The translations under genes and the position numbers were made by a program. A DNA stretch of 64,000 nt. Origin: Pseudomonadota bacterium. GTDB taxonomy: Bacteria; Pseudomonadota; Gammaproteobacteria; Xanthomonadales; Rhodanobacteraceae. The stretch lies in NCBI GenBank assembly GCA_018240565.1, contig JAFEFO010000041.1, positions 62,001 through 126,000 on the forward strand, given 5' to 3'. Positions 15,970 through 24,182 of the stretch are shown here, piece by piece; position 1 is the stretch's first letter; each line of letters opens with the position of its first letter. A model generated the notes under the pieces. It saw only the letters and a program-made list of their open reading frames with translations. It was not told the origin of the DNA and made no database searches.

Positions 15970-17276
15970 ACGCGAACATCGACACCACCGCCGCCGCACT
16001 CGAACGCGCGCGGCAGCTTGCCGCCGCGGGCCGCGGCGAGGACGCCTTGCCCGAATACAACCGGGTGCTGGCGGCGCAACCCGAGCACGCCGAAGCGCTC
16101 GCCTTCCTCGGTGCGCGCGAGATGGTGCTGGGCCGGCCGCAAACGGCGATCGGCTTTCTGGAACGCGCGGCGCGATCCGAACCCGCGCAAGCGCAGATCC
16201 AGCTCAGCCTGGGCAGTGCCTATCTCGCCGCGCGACGTCTCGACGACGCGCGTACGGCGCTGGCGCGCTGCCTCGAGCTCGCGCCGTCGGCCTATGTCGC
16301 GCGCCTGCAGTACGCCATTGCGCTGGAACAATCCGGTGATGCGCAAGCCGCGCTGCCGAACTTTTTCGGCGCCATCGTCAAGGCGCAGCAACAAGGCCGC
16401 TGGTTGAGTGATGCCAGCACTGCGCCGATGCTGCAGGCGCAAGTCAAACACGCGATGCGCGTCGTGTTCGATGGCCGCAAGCGCCTGTTCGAGGCATTGC
16501 TCGCGCCACACGTGCAGCGCCATGGCGAGGCCGCTATGGCGCGCGTGGCCAAATCCCTGAAGATCTATCTCGGCGAGATACCGCCGAACTATCCGGATCC
16601 GCGCCAGATTCCGAAGTTCCTGTATTTCCCGGATTTGCCGGCCGCCACCTATTTCGATCGTGCGCTGTTTCCCTGGTATGAAATTCTGGAAAGCCAGTGG
16701 ACCGCGATCCGGGATGAAATGAACGCGGTGATGCGCGAACCGGACGCATTGGCGCCGTTCCTCGGCGAGCATCCGCCCGAGGCAATGAAGACCTACCTTG
16801 GCGGCATCGAAAATCCGGTCTGGGACGCGTACTTCTTCTATCGCCATGGCGAGCGTTTCGACGCGCACCACCAGCGCTGCCCGCGCACCAGCGCCGCGCT
16901 GGAATCGCTGCCGACGCTGGTGCGCATCCGCGAGCACGCGCCGGAGGTGTGCTATTCGGTGCTCACGCCAGGCACGCACATCCTCAAGCACCGCGGCGTG
17001 ACCAACACGCGCCTGGTCACGCACCTGCCGCTGGTCATTCCCGACAACTGTGCGATCAGTGTCGGCGGCGAAGAAAAGGTCTGGCGCGAAGGTGAGGCCT
17101 TCAGTTTCGACGACACCTACGAGCATGAGGCCTGGAATCGCAGCCAGCGAACGCGCGTGGTCATGCTCATGGATGTGTGGAATCCCTACATGACGCCGGT
17201 CGAGTGCGAGGCCGTCACCGGGCTCATCGAGGGCATCGGCGACTTCAACGAGCTCGCGAGCATCGATCGCAATTGA
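15966..17276 (+). CDS. TPR-containing aspartyl/asparaginyl beta-hydroxylase (AspH family)
   Basis: 436 residues. Residues 1-140 form TPR-like helices. The C-terminal half is an AspH-type non-haem Fe(II)/2-oxoglutarate dioxygenase with TPGTHILKHRG, an R-L-V-T-H-L-P-L-V-I-P block and D-D-T-Y-E-H-E-A-W-N. By homology with human AspH, His342 and His387 bind iron (AspH lacks the usual acidic ligand), and Arg349 together with the late R-T-R-V-V-M-L-M-D segment fits 2-oxoglutarate binding. It should hydroxylate Asp or Asn side chains of a protein or peptide. There is no signal peptide, so it acts in the cytoplasm. It starts within the stop of the dehydrogenase gene (ATGA). Confidence 0.88.
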   Translation: MNANIDTTAAALERARQLAAAGRGEDALPEYNRVLAAQPEHAEALAFLGAREMVLGRPQTAIGFLERAARSEPAQAQIQLSLGSAYLAARRLDDARTALARCLELAPSAYVARLQYAIALEQSGDAQAALPNFFGAIVKAQQQGRWLSDASTAPMLQAQVKHAMRVVFDGRKRLFEALLAPHVQRHGEAAMARVAKSLKIYLGEIPPNYPDPRQIPKFLYFPDLPAATYFDRALFPWYEILESQWTAIRDEMNAVMREPDALAPFLGEHPPEAMKTYLGGIENPVWDAYFFYRHGERFDAHHQRCPRTSAALESLPTLVRIREHAPEVCYSVLTPGTHILKHRGVTNTRLVTHLPLVIPDNCAISVGGEEKVWREGEAFSFDDTYEHEAWNRSQRTRVVMLMDVWNPYMTPVECEAVTGLIEGIGDFNELASIDRN

Positions 17277-17309
17277 TTCGACGAATTGGTGCAAAATTGT
17301 GCGCATGAA

Positions 17310-17324
17310 GCACCATGTTGGTGC
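17310..17324. promoter_or_regulatory. NtrC binding site upstream of glnA
   Basis: GCACCATGTTGGTGC is a perfect palindrome matching the NtrC (NRI) enhancer consensus GCACCA-N3-TGGTGC. It lies about 80 bp upstream of the -24/-12 promoter, the usual enhancer distance. A half-site, TTGGTGCA (17286-17293), lies upstream and may be a second weaker site. Confidence 0.88.
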
Positions 17325-17387
17325 TTATTTCTTTTCTTGAAATAGGTTGATCTATACAACGCTTTGATTTTATGTAGAAAAACGTGT

Positions 17388-17403
17388 TGGCATCGGCCTT
17401 GCT
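17388..17403 (+). promoter_or_regulatory. Sigma-54 (-24/-12) promoter of glnA
   Basis: TGGCATCGGCCTTGCT fits the sigma-54 consensus TGGCAC-N5-TTGCW, with exactly ten bases between the invariant GG and GC. Transcription would begin near 17414, leaving a leader of about 25 bases before the glnA ATG at 17440. With the NtrC site upstream this predicts nitrogen-limitation control. Confidence 0.88.
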
Positions 17404-17439
17404 GTATCCCGTGGTTCCCATCACATCCGGAGTCCACCA

Positions 17440-18849
17440 ATGTCCGCCGACAAGGTTTTCGATCTGATCAAGCAGCACGCCGTCGAATTCGTCGACCTGC
17501 GTTTCGCCGACATGCTCGGCAAGCAACATCACGTCACCTTCCCCGCGCATGCGATCGATGCCGGCACGTTCGAAGACGGCAAGATGTTCGACGGGTCTTC
17601 GATCACCGGCTGGAAAGGCATCAACGATTCGGACATGGTGCTGATGCCGGACCCCGCCAGCGCCGTGCTTGATCCGTTCACCGCGCATCCGACGCTGAAC
17701 CTGGTCTGTGACGTGCTCGAACCCTCGACCATGCAGGCATATTCGCGTTGCCCGCGCTCGATCGCGCGCCGCGCCGAGGCGTTCCTGAAATCCACCGGCA
17801 TCGCCGACACCGCGTTTTTCGGACCGGAACCGGAGTTCTTCATCTTCGATTCGGTGCGCTGGCACAACGACATGCACGGCGCCGGATTCACCATCGATTC
17901 CGAGGAAGGCGCGTGGAGTTCCAACCGCGAATTCGAAGGCGGCAATTCCGGCCATCGTCCGGGCGTGAAAGGCGGCTACTTCCCGGTACCGCCCGTGGAT
18001 TCGTTGAACGACCTGCGCGGCGAGATGTGCAAGGTGCTCGAACAGCTCGGCCAGACCGTCGAAGTACATCACCACGAAGTCGCCACCGCCGGCCAGTGCG
18101 AGATCGGCACCAAGTTCAGCACGCTCGTACACAAGGGTGACGAGCTGCTCACGCTCAAGTACGTGCTCAAGAACGTGGCGCATGCGCATGGCAAGACGGT
18201 CACCTTCATGCCCAAACCCATCGTCGGCGACAACGGCTCCGGCATGCATGTGCACCAGTCCCTCGCCAAGGGCGGCACGAACCTGTTCGCGGGCGATCTG
18301 TACGGCGGCCTGTCGCAGACGGCGCTGTATTACATCGGCGGCATCTTCAAGCACGCGCGCGCGATCAATGCGTTCACCAATTCCACGACCAACAGCTACA
18401 AGCGCCTGGTGCCCGGATACGAGGCGCCGGTGATGCTCGCGTATTCGGCGCGCAACCGTTCGGCAAGCTGCCGCATCCCGTTCGTGCATTCGCCGAAGGC
18501 GCGCCGCATCGAAGTGCGCTTTCCGGATCCGATGAACTCCGGGTACCTGGCTTTCACCGCGCTGATGATGGCGGGACTGGACGGCATCCTGAACAAGATC
18601 GATCCCGGCGCGCCGATGGACAAGGATCTGTACGACCTGCCGCCGGAAGAGGAAAAGAACATCCCGACGGTGTGCAGCAGTCTCGATCAGGCGCTGGAAG
18701 CGCTCGACAAGGATCGTGCCTTCCTCAAGGCCGGCGGCGTGTTCAGCGACGACTTCATCGATGCCTACATCGAAACCAAGATGGTCGAGGTCACGCGTTA
18801 CCGCGCGGCGGCACATCCGGTGGAGTTTTCGATGTACTACAGCATTTGA
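17440..18849 (+). CDS. glnA: Glutamine synthetase type I
   Basis: The 469-residue GSI catalyses ATP-dependent amidation of glutamate, forming dodecamers in the cytoplasm. The beta-grasp N domain contains FDGSSITGW, and the catalytic domain has the ATP/metal signature [14 protein letters not shown]. The adenylylation loop reads K-D-L-Y398-D-L-P-P-E-E, so GlnE-type regulation is expected at Tyr398 (E. coli Tyr397). The gene is preceded by an NtrC site and a sigma-54 promoter. It is separated from ntrBC by a minus-strand polymerase gene; no glnK or amtB gene is present here. Confidence 0.98.
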   Translation: MSADKVFDLIKQHAVEFVDLRFADMLGKQHHVTFPAHAIDAGTFEDGKMFDGSSITGWKGINDSDMVLMPDPASAVLDPFTAHPTLNLVCDVLEPSTMQAYSRCPRSIARRAEAFLKSTGIADTAFFGPEPEFFIFDSVRWHNDMHGAGFTIDSEEGAWSSNREFEGGNSGHRPGVKGGYFPVPPVDSLNDLRGEMCKVLEQLGQTVEVHHHEVATAGQCEIGTKFSTLVHKGDELLTLKYVLKNVAHAHGKTVTFMPKPIVGDNGSGMHVHQSLAKGGTNLFAGDLYGGLSQTALYYIGGIFKHARAINAFTNSTTNSYKRLVPGYEAPVMLAYSARNRSASCRIPFVHSPKARRIEVRFPDPMNSGYLAFTALMMAGLDGILNKIDPGAPMDKDLYDLPPEEEKNIPTVCSSLDQALEALDKDRAFLKAGGVFSDDFIDAYIETKMVEVTRYRAAAHPVEFSMYYSI

Positions 18850-18885
18850 TGCGCGTGCGAGTGCGCCTGCCGTGGGCTGGCGCAT

Positions 18886-20187
18886 TCACGGCTGTTGGTG
18901 CGCGATGTCGGAAACGTGTCTGCGCCACCGCGGAGCGTGTTCGATGTCGAGTTCCAGTTGCGTATTCGGAATCGTGCTGAACGGTATGCGCATTGGTGCG
19001 GCGTCGAGCGCAGCCTGCATGCTGCCGAAATAAAGCGTGTTGCCGCCATAGCGGCGATTGATGCGATCGAGTACGCCGTTTACGGCGCGGGCCTTCACTT
19101 CGTTGGCGAACAACGAGCCGGTACTCTCGTCGCGTCGCTGCAGGCGATGCAGGGTCACGCCCACCGCCAGGGGTTCCGGCCTGCCACCGCGCAGTGGCAA
19201 ACGCTGCGTGCGCTGATCGCGCAAATCTAACGCGTGCGCAAGCTGGCGCAGGAACTCGCGGCTGTCGTCGGTGGCGTCGAAACGAATTTCGCCGTGCCAG
19301 GAATCGGCACGCAGATGGCGCACGCGTACCGACATCGCCTGCGCAACATAGCCTTCGCTGCGCAGGCGCATCGCAGCCTTGACCAGCAATTTCTTCAACA
19401 CCGCACGCGCACCGGCGGGTGTACGCCACTCCGGACCGAGCACGTGCGAGTGTCCGAGGCTGGCGCGCACGGATTCGTGGTGCGCCTGCCATTGCCCGTG
19501 CAGTGCCTGGAAAAAGCGTTCGCCTTCGGTGCTGCCCCACACGTCGCGCATTGCCACCACATCCAGTGCACACAACTGCTCGACGCAGCGGATGCCGTAC
19601 GCATGCAGTCGCTGTTCCATCGCCGGGCCGATGCCGCACAGGTCGGACAATTCCAGTCGGTATAACGCCTGCGGCAAATCGCCGTGTTCCAGCACGACCA
19701 GGCCGTCGGGTTTTTGCATGTCGGTGGCGGTCTTGGACAGAAAATGATTCGGCGCGATGCCGATCGAGCAGCGCAGCCAGTCGCCGACATCGTGCACGGC
19801 CGCCTTGATGTTGCGGGCAATGGCGATCGCGTTCGCGCGCACACGCTCGCGCCCGATCAGCTCGCAGCCGACCTCGTCGATCGAGCCGACGTAATCGATC
19901 GGGATACAGGTCTCGATTGCTGCTTTCAGGCGGTGGTGGAATTCGACATACAGCGCCGGCTGCGCCGGCACGATCGCAATCTGCGGGCAGAGTTTGCGTG
20001 CGTCACGCACCATCGTCCCGGTGCGCACGCCAAAGGTCTTCGCCTCGACGCTGGCGGCGATACAGCAGGTCGTTTCCGCCATGACGGGCGCGACGCCGAC
20101 CGGCCGGCCGCGCAACGCCGGCTCGACTTGCTGCTCGACCGAGGCGAAATAGGAATTGAAATCGACGAACAGGCTGCGCAGGCTCAT
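18886..20187 (-). CDS. Y-family translesion DNA polymerase (UmuC/DinB-like)
   Basis: 433 residues with the Y-family palm/fingers. F-V-D9-F-N-S-Y-F-A-S-V-E carries the first metal ligand and GSI-D104-E105-V the catalytic acidic pair, the same spacing as DinB. An HhH/thumb region (LCGIGPAMEQRLHAYGI) and a little-finger region follow. The length is nearer UmuC (about 420) than DinB (about 350), but no umuD neighbour exists. It should copy damaged DNA inaccurately. By eye no LexA box (CTGT-N8-ACAG) is present before the start; a 6-bp inverted repeat GGCACG/CGTGCC lies just upstream. It converges with glnA and is divergent from ntrB. Confidence 0.9.
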   Translation of the reverse strand: MSLRSLFVDFNSYFASVEQQVEPALRGRPVGVAPVMAETTCCIAASVEAKTFGVRTGTMVRDARKLCPQIAIVPAQPALYVEFHHRLKAAIETCIPIDYVGSIDEVGCELIGRERVRANAIAIARNIKAAVHDVGDWLRCSIGIAPNHFLSKTATDMQKPDGLVVLEHGDLPQALYRLELSDLCGIGPAMEQRLHAYGIRCVEQLCALDVVAMRDVWGSTEGERFFQALHGQWQAHHESVRASLGHSHVLGPEWRTPAGARAVLKKLLVKAAMRLRSEGYVAQAMSVRVRHLRADSWHGEIRFDATDDSREFLRQLAHALDLRDQRTQRLPLRGGRPEPLAVGVTLHRLQRRDESTGSLFANEVKARAVNGVLDRINRRYGGNTLYFGSMQAALDAAPMRIPFSTIPNTQLELDIEHAPRWRRHVSDIAHQQP

Positions 20188-20289
20188 GGCACGACTCCGG
20201 CGGATGCGTGCCGGGAGTTGAGCCTACTCCGATCTCAATGCAGGAGACTCAAAAATAAGTCATGGTTCCGATGCTACGGCGACAATTTA

Positions 20290-20306
20290 TGCACTAAAAT
20301 GGTGCA
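20290..20306. promoter_or_regulatory. NtrC site overlapping the ntrB -10 region and start
   Basis: TGCACTAAAATGGTGCA is a near-perfect 17-bp palindrome (one mismatched pair) matching the NtrC consensus. It ends on the base before the ntrB ATG at 20307. It contains TAAAAT (20295-20300), a good -10 hexamer that would place the transcript start at or near the ATG itself. Binding here would block transcription, so negative autoregulation of ntrBC is predicted. Confidence 0.75.
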
Positions 20307-21332
20307 ATGCATGCCGCCGTTGCCAATCCGCGCGTTTCCACGAACCTGATCGACCAGATGGCGACAGGCGTGGCGCTGCTCGACGACGCATTGCGCTTCG
20401 TCCACGCGAATGCTGCGTTCGTCGAGTTGACGGGCCTGACGCGCTGGCGTGGTTGTCCACTGGAGGTGTTGGGCGAATCCAGCGCTGCGCTGACGACGTT
20501 GATCGAACGCACGCTCGCGGCAGGCTCGGCGGCGACCTTGCGCGGCCTGGACCTGAGCGTACGCGCGGATCGCGTGCGTGTCGATGCCACGGCCATTGCA
20601 TGCACGGCCGGCATGCTGCTGGAACTGCACGCGCACAACCCGCAGGACGCCGCGCCAGCGGCGATGACGATCTCGCACAGCCTGCGCGGTCTCGCCCACG
20701 AGGTGAAGAACCCGCTTGCTGGCTTGCGCGGCGCGGCGCAACTGCTGCAGCGGCGCGCCGCCGATCCGGACCAACGGCGTCTGGCCGAACTGATCATCAC
20801 CGAGGCCGATCGCCTCGGCGCCTTGGCCGACCGCCTGCTGCATCCGTCCGGCAAGCCGCATCTGGCGATGGTCAACCTGCACGAGGCCGCCGAGCGCGCG
20901 CGCGCCGTGATCGCCATCGAAGCCACGCCGGAAGTGCGCATCGAGCGCGACTACGATCCCAGCCTGCCGGCATTGCGCGGCGATGCTGATCGCCTGCAGC
21001 AGCTGCTGCTGAACCTCTTGCGCAATGCGTTGCAGGCCGGCGCGACGCAGGTCTCGCTGCGCACGCGCGCAGAACATGGCGCCATGGTCGACGGCCAATC
21101 CGCGCGACTGGCGTTGCGCCTGGACGTCATCGACAACGGGCGGGGCGTGCCGGACGGCTTGCGCGAAACGTTGTTCGCGCCGCTCGTGTCCGGCCGCGTG
21201 GACGGCACGGGCCTCGGGCTTGCGCTCGCGCGCGAGATCGCCAGCGAACATGGCGGGCAACTGGACTTCCGCAGCCGACCGGGACACACGGTCTTCAGCG
21301 TGTTGTTGCCCGCGGAGCCGCGACATGGCTGA
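20307..21332 (+). CDS. ntrB: Nitrogen regulation sensor histidine kinase NtrB (NR-II)
   Basis: A 341-residue soluble sensor kinase. The N-terminal PAS domain (about 14-110) starts LIDQMATGVALLDDALRF. It is followed by the H-box GLA-H131-EVKNPLAGLRGAAQLL, typical of NtrB, and the ATPase with N-box NLLRNALQAGA, G1 DNGRGVP and G2 GTGLGLALA. It phosphorylates or dephosphorylates NtrC depending on PII state. ATG 20307 lies directly after the NtrC palindrome and has no ribosome site, so either the mRNA is leaderless or translation starts lower (ATG 20358 is in frame, just before the conserved PAS region). The end overlaps ntrC by eight bases. Confidence 0.95.
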   Translation: MHAAVANPRVSTNLIDQMATGVALLDDALRFVHANAAFVELTGLTRWRGCPLEVLGESSAALTTLIERTLAAGSAATLRGLDLSVRADRVRVDATAIACTAGMLLELHAHNPQDAAPAAMTISHSLRGLAHEVKNPLAGLRGAAQLLQRRAADPDQRRLAELIITEADRLGALADRLLHPSGKPHLAMVNLHEAAERARAVIAIEATPEVRIERDYDPSLPALRGDADRLQQLLLNLLRNALQAGATQVSLRTRAEHGAMVDGQSARLALRLDVIDNGRGVPDGLRETLFAPLVSGRVDGTGLGLALAREIASEHGGQLDFRSRPGHTVFSVLLPAEPRHG

Positions 21333-22713
21333 AATCTGGATCGCCGACGACGATGCCTCGATCCGCTTCGTGCTGGGCGAGGCGCTGCGCGAAGACGGCG
21401 CGACGGTGCGCGAATTCGTCAACGCCGAGGATTTGCTGGCCGCACTCGACGGCGGCATCCCCGATGTCGTCGTCAGCGATGTGCGCATGCCGGGTGCGAG
21501 TGGCCTGAAGCTGCTCGATGCGATCACCGCGCGCGGCCTGCATCTTCCGGTGATCGTGATGAGCGCGTTCACGGACGTCGCCTCCACCGCCGCGGCCTAT
21601 CGCAACGGCGCATTCGACTATCTGCCCAAGCCCTTCGACCTGGATCAAATGCGCGCGGCGGTCGAGCGCGCGCTGGCGCAATCGCGGCCGCCACCGGCAC
21701 CGCTGCCGGTGGCGGAACCCGAACAGGAATTGATCGGCGCCGCACCGGCGATGCGCGAATTGTTCCGCAACATTGGCCGCGTCGCCGCCACGGACCTGAA
21801 CGTACTCGTCACCGGCGAAACCGGCACGGGCAAGGAATTGGTCGCGCGGGCCTTGCATCGGCACAGCGCGCGTGCGACCCGCGCGTTCGTGGCGATGAAC
21901 ACGGCGGCGATTCCGGCCGAGCTGCTCGAATCCGAATTGTTCGGCCACGAAGCCGGCGCATTCACCGGCGCGCTCAAGCGCCATCCCGGCCGCTTCGAGC
22001 AGGCGCAAGGCGGCACCTTGTTTCTGGATGAAATCGGCGACATGCCGCTGGCCCTGCAGACGCGCCTGTTGCGCGTGCTGGCGCAAGGCGAGTTCTATCG
22101 CGTCGGCGGACGCGAACTGATCCGCGCCGATGTGCGTGTGATCGCGGCGACGCATCAGGATCTCGAAGCCAAGGTCGAAAGCGGGCAATTCCGCGCCGAC
22201 CTGTTGCATCGGCTCGATGTGGTGCGCCTGCATCTGCCGCCGCTGGGCGCGCGCCGCGAGGACATTCCGCTGCTCGCCGCGCGCTTTCTCGCGCGGGCTG
22301 CGAGCGACATGCGCCTGGAGGCGAAATCCTTTTCGCCCGCCGCGCTCGGCGCCCTGGCGCAGATGGCATGGCCGGGCAATGTGCGGCAACTGGAAAACCT
22401 GTGCCGGCGCCTGGCGGTGATGGCGCCGGGTCGTGAAATCCGGGTCGCGGACCTGCCGCCACAGGAATCGGAAAAATCCGTCGCCGCCGATTGGCCCGCG
22501 ATCCTGCAACAGGCCGTGCGCGAGCGCCTCGCGCGTGGCGAACGCAATGTCTATCCGCAACTTCGCGCCGCGTTCGATCAAGCCATGCTCGAAGCGGCGC
22601 TTGCCGAAAGTGGCAACCAGCGCGGCCGCGCCGCCGAACAACTCGGCCTCGGCCGCAACACGCTCACGCGAAAACTCGGCAGTTCGCGCAAACGCAAGCG
22701 GGGAAAATCATGA
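21325..22713 (+). CDS. ntrC: Nitrogen response regulator NtrC (sigma-54 activator)
   Basis: 462 residues in three domains. The receiver (1-120) has Asp52 in VVVSDVRMPG and Lys102. The sigma-54 AAA+ domain (about 137-365) has Walker A GETGTGKE (164-171), the sigma-54 contact loop GAFTGA (211-216), Walker B LFLDEIGD and an arginine-finger region. The C-terminal Fis-type HTH ends RGRAAEQLGLGRNTLTRKL, then a basic tail. When phosphorylated by NtrB it activates sigma-54 promoters such as that of glnA. The gene overlaps ntrB by eight bases, and the GNAT gene overlaps its stop. Confidence 0.97.
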   Translation: MAEIWIADDDASIRFVLGEALREDGATVREFVNAEDLLAALDGGIPDVVVSDVRMPGASGLKLLDAITARGLHLPVIVMSAFTDVASTAAAYRNGAFDYLPKPFDLDQMRAAVERALAQSRPPPAPLPVAEPEQELIGAAPAMRELFRNIGRVAATDLNVLVTGETGTGKELVARALHRHSARATRAFVAMNTAAIPAELLESELFGHEAGAFTGALKRHPGRFEQAQGGTLFLDEIGDMPLALQTRLLRVLAQGEFYRVGGRELIRADVRVIAATHQDLEAKVESGQFRADLLHRLDVVRLHLPPLGARREDIPLLAARFLARAASDMRLEAKSFSPAALGALAQMAWPGNVRQLENLCRRLAVMAPGREIRVADLPPQESEKSVAADWPAILQQAVRERLARGERNVYPQLRAAFDQAMLEAALAESGNQRGRAAEQLGLGRNTLTRKLGSSRKRKRGKS

Positions 22714-23201
22714 TGCACGAGGATCAAATCCGCATCCGTGCTGCACGCGTGGATGACGTTGAGGCGCTGGCGACCTTCAATGCGGCGATGGCAATGGAAA
22801 CCGAAGGCAAGTCATTGGCTGCGGCAACCTTGCGTTTGGGCGTTGCGCGGGTGCTTGCCGAACCCGCGCGCGGCTTCTACCTGATTGCCGAATGCGCGGA
22901 TGCCGTCGCCGGCTGCCTGATGGTCACCTACGAGTGGAGCGACTGGCGCAACGGCGACTGGTGGTGGCTGCAAAGCGTCTATGTCGCGCCGGAGCATCGC
23001 CGCCGTGGCGTATTCCGTGCGCTGTACGCGCAGATCGAGCGCCGTGCGTTGGAAAACGCCGACGTCGTCGGCATTCGCCTGTACGTCGAGCGCGACAACC
23101 TGCGTGCGCAGCGCACCTATGCGGCCCTGGGCATGGCCGAGGAAGGCTATCGGATGTACGGCAAGGCGCTGCGCGCTGATCTGCGTGCGGCTCCCGCCTA
23201 G
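22710..23201 (+). CDS. GNAT-family N-acetyltransferase
   Basis: 163 residues with the GNAT fold. The acetyl-CoA loop is Q-S-V-Y-V-A-P-E-H-R-R-R-G-V-F (motif A, R-x-x-G-x), and the C-terminal motif is Y-V-E-R-D-N-L-R-A-Q-R-T-Y-A-A-L-G-M, as in YhbS/RimI-like enzymes. It acetylates an amine substrate that cannot be identified. ATG 22710 overlaps the ntrC stop, with GGGGAAA upstream, so it is translationally coupled to ntrC. Functional connection to nitrogen control is unproven. Confidence 0.85.
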   Translation: MMHEDQIRIRAARVDDVEALATFNAAMAMETEGKSLAAATLRLGVARVLAEPARGFYLIAECADAVAGCLMVTYEWSDWRNGDWWWLQSVYVAPEHRRRGVFRALYAQIERRALENADVVGIRLYVERDNLRAQRTYAALGMAEEGYRMYGKALRADLRAAPA

Positions 23202-23254
23202 GGCGAGGCCGGCGTGGGCCGTATACTATGCAACCCTGAAACGAATCACCGCCA

Positions 23255-24172
23255 ATGCAGAACTACAAAGACTTCTGGGACGACAAGGCCAGTACGACAA
23301 CAGGCGCGTTCATCGCCGTCGACGGCAGCGCCAACGAGCAGGTGCTGGCATTGACGGGCGCGTACAGCGCAAGGCAAATCACGGCCGCGCTGGATCTGGG
23401 GCGCGCCGATCGCGTATTGGAATTGGGTTGTGGCGTTGGCCGAATTGGCGGCCTGTTGGCGCCAGGCATTGCCCATTGGGAGGGCGCAGACATCTCCGCC
23501 AACATGTTGGGCGTCGCGCGCAAACGACTGGCCGCGCAGGCCAACGTCGGCTTTACCGAACTGGTGCGGACCAGTTTGCGCCCCTTGCCGGATGCCGGTT
23601 TCGACAAAGCGTACAGCGTCGCCGTGTTCATCCACATGGACAAGGAAGATTTCTACCTTTACCTCGAGGAACTCGCGCGCGTGGTCAAGCCGGGGGGACT
23701 CGTGTACTTCGACACCTGGAACCTGGTCAGCCGCGTCGGCTGGAGGCGCTTTGCGATCGAAGCGGCGCAGTACCGTTCGGCGGATTTCTCGGTGCGCAAG
23801 GACGTGGCACGCAACCAGTTTTCCACGCCCGACGAAGTGCGCGCGTTCCTCGAACACGCAGGTTTCGAGGTGCTGCTGATCCTTGCGGATTCGCCGTGGG
23901 TGCAGGTCGTGGCGCAACGTCGCGGCGCGGGCGATGTCGCGGTGCAACGCGAGCGCGTGAATGCGCTCGCAAAACGCATTGCCTATACGCCACTTTGGAC
24001 GGAACTCTTCGACACCTTGCTCAAGGTCACGACGGAAGGCATGTCCCCGCATGACGCGTTGGCGATGATGAACGATGCCTCGTTGGGGGATGAGGTGCCG
24101 ATGTTCCGAGCCTGGTTCATCGAGATGTGGCGCGCCAATGAAACGAACTGGGGCAAGGCGCCGGCGAACTGA
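23255..24172 (+). CDS. Class I SAM-dependent methyltransferase
   Basis: 305 residues. A Rossmann methyltransferase core spans about 45-150: motif I V-L-E-L-G-C-G-V-G-R-I-G, an acidic motif II in W-E-G-A-D-I-S, and post-motif A-R-V-V-K-P-G-G. A C-terminal extension of about 120 residues with no recognised domain may select the substrate. A -10-like TATACT sits at 23222-23227 upstream. The thiolase gene follows after ten bp, so the two are likely co-transcribed. The substrate is unknown. Confidence 0.82.
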   Translation: MQNYKDFWDDKASTTTGAFIAVDGSANEQVLALTGAYSARQITAALDLGRADRVLELGCGVGRIGGLLAPGIAHWEGADISANMLGVARKRLAAQANVGFTELVRTSLRPLPDAGFDKAYSVAVFIHMDKEDFYLYLEELARVVKPGGLVYFDTWNLVSRVGWRRFAIEAAQYRSADFSVRKDVARNQFSTPDEVRAFLEHAGFEVLLILADSPWVQVVAQRRGAGDVAVQRERVNALAKRIAYTPLWTELFDTLLKVTTEGMSPHDALAMMNDASLGDEVPMFRAWFIEMWRANETNWGKAPAN

Positions 24173-24182
24173 CGGAGAGACC

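Noticed and set aside
20188..20230. Inverted repeats upstream of the polymerase gene as an operator
   Set aside because: The 5- and 6-bp arms (GGAGT/ACTCC, GGCACG/CGTGCC) are too short in GC-rich DNA to count as evidence.
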